Shown: piece by piece, positions 63,069-64,000 of the stretch
Layout of the letters: each line of letters opens with the position of its first letter
Position numbering within the stretch: position 1 is the stretch's first letter
DNA from: Candidatus Eiseniibacteriota bacterium
GTDB taxonomy: Bacteria; Eisenbacteria; RBG-16-71-46; CAIMUX01
Reading direction: 5' to 3'
DNA: 64,000 nucleotides
NCBI GenBank assembly: GCA_016712505.1
Contig: JADJQY010000009.1
Span: 370,902 to 434,901, forward strand
Made by a program: the position numbers and the translations under genes
The notes under the pieces: generated by a model
The model's input: only the letters and a program-made list of their open reading frames with translations
Told to the model about the DNA's origin: nothing
Database searches by the model: none

Positions 63069-64000
63069 GTGAAGGAAACACGCAACGCGGTCGGCCGCGC
63101 AGTCCCGACCGAGATCAACGGCACCCCGCAGACGCCGTTCGCCGGGGTGGGAAAGCACCATCCGGCGGGGCGCAAGGCGGCGCCGCCGGTCGACACCAGC
63201 GCCGACTTCCCAGCCAACGGGGACAAGGAGGTGGGGAGGCACCTGGGTCCTGACCAGGTGGTGGAGAAGCTCAAGCTGGCGCTGCGCGACTGCGGGCTGC
63301 GCGACGGCATGACGATCTCGACCCACCACCATTTTCGAAATGGCGACCTGGTGGCGGTGCCGCTCTTCCGGGCGGTGGCGGAACTCGGGGTGCGGGATGT
63401 CCGCTGGTTCCCGAGCGCGTCGTTTCCGTGTCAGGCACCGGTCATCGAGCACCTGAAGAGCGGCGTGGTGCACCACATCGAGGGCTCGATGAACGGGCCG
63501 CTGGGAGACTACTGCTCGACCGGCCAGATGCGGGGGATGGCGGTGCTGCGCTCCCATGGAGGCCGCTATCAGGCGATCCAGGACGGCGAAGTGCACATCG
63601 ACATCGCGGTGATCGCCGCGCCGACCGCCGACCCGTTCGGTAACGCGAACGGGCTGCACGGTCCGTCGGCCTGCGGGGGGCTGGGGTTCGCCCTGGCCGA
63701 CTCGATGTACGCCGACAAGGTGATCGTGGTGACCGACAACCTGGTGCCGTTCCCCTGCGTGCCGTGGCAGATCCAGGGAAACCACGTCGATCGCGTGGTG
63801 GTGGTCGACAAGGTGGGCGAGCCGTCGAAGATCGTCTCGGGTACGACCGAGATCACCAAGAGTCCGGATCGCTTACTTCTGGCGGAGATGGTGGCGCGCT
63901 TCATTCGCGACACGGGAATTCTCCGCGACGGCTTCTCCTTCCAGGCCGGGGCCGGGGGCACGGCTCTGGCCTTCGCCATGTTCCTGAAGGAGATGATGAA
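63069..64000 (+). CDS. citF: Citrate lyase alpha subunit, 3' truncated by window end
   Basis: The frame opens with GTG 63069 (GAGG nine bases before) and is still open at the window end, about 310 residues in. The CitF pattern is plain: RDGMTISTHHHFRNGD, HIEGSMNGPLGDYCSTGQMRG, SHGGRYQAIQDGEVHIDIAVIAAPTADPFGN, SACGGLGFALADSMYADKVIVVTDNLVPFPC and GFSFQAGAGGTALAFAMFLKEMM. CitF is the citrate:acetyl-ACP transferase that moves the acyl group on the CitD carrier, working with CitE. It is odd that citF is 6.6 kb from citDE, with the kinase region between. The accessory genes citC, citX and citG are not in this window. Confidence 0.9.
   Translation, partial: MKETRNAVGRAVPTEINGTPQTPFAGVGKHHPAGRKAAPPVDTSADFPANGDKEVGRHLGPDQVVEKLKLALRDCGLRDGMTISTHHHFRNGDLVAVPLFRAVAELGVRDVRWFPSASFPCQAPVIEHLKSGVVHHIEGSMNGPLGDYCSTGQMRGMAVLRSHGGRYQAIQDGEVHIDIAVIAAPTADPFGNANGLHGPSACGGLGFALADSMYADKVIVVTDNLVPFPCVPWQIQGNHVDRVVVVDKVGEPSKIVSGTTEITKSPDRLLLAEMVARFIRDTGILRDGFSFQAGAGGTALAFAMFLKEMM

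Overview
This 64 kb stretch comes from a high-GC, Gram-negative, diderm bacterium. The diderm call rests on a TonB-dependent receptor, several outer-membrane barrels, lipoproteins and a TonB C-terminal domain protein. Four secreted proteins end in the same FlgD/T9SS-like domain (pattern P-NP ... D-xx-GR ... WDG-x-D-x-x-G ... G-V/W-Y), and an ECF sigma factor sits beside a giant Ser/Thr kinase. Together these suggest a deep lineage of the FCB group (for example Candidatus Eisenbacteria) or a neighbour such as Acidobacteria or Gemmatimonadetes. That placement is inference. No rRNA, tRNA, CRISPR array, integrase or transposase was seen.

Layout. 0-4 kb: truncated plug-vWA protein, palindrome plus 12-bp repeat arrays, YceI, and a single-heme-motif barrel. 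4-13 kb: MoaD-like protein with a BNR propeller, a TMTC-like membrane TPR protein, DUF2330 with an RnfD-like protein, DUF3810 with an M48 protease, and a BamE-like lipoprotein. 13-18 kb: promoter, cobalamin riboswitch, btuB and a secreted propeller resembling BtuG in position, then an NTF2-like protein. 18-22 kb: simple repeats, an HNH nuclease and a sulfatase-fold protein. 22-28 kb: outer-membrane porin and a five-gene group 3b [NiFe]-hydrogenase operon (hydB-hydG-hydD-hydA-protease). 28-37 kb: YhaN/YhaO-like SbcCD pair, TPR-TonB protein and a HEAT-cyclophilin fusion. 37-44.6 kb: KH-domain KhpA, M16 peptidase with a degenerate M28 partner, and an FG-GAP protein. 44.6-53 kb: repetitive tail-fibre-like protein, transketolase, dockerin/FlgD protein, aldo/keto reductase and a YXWGXW protein. 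54-64 kb: isocitrate-dehydrogenase-family enzyme with a CitD-CitE fusion, WD40 Ser/Thr kinase with its ECF sigma factor, delta-60 repeat protein, and the start of citF at the window edge.

The genes imply hydrogen/NADP(H) redox metabolism, citrate cleavage through CitDE/CitF, vitamin B12 scavenging under riboswitch control, and a large secreted proteome.

Two sequence-level themes stand out. Six genes, including transketolase and the hydrogenase large subunit, are each interrupted by a single one-base frameshift in a C or G run. This looks like uncorrected long-read indels rather than real decay, so each is annotated here as one gene. Second, a GC-rich palindrome (core aactccccccgggg) recurs at four gene borders and is twice flanked by short tandem repeats.
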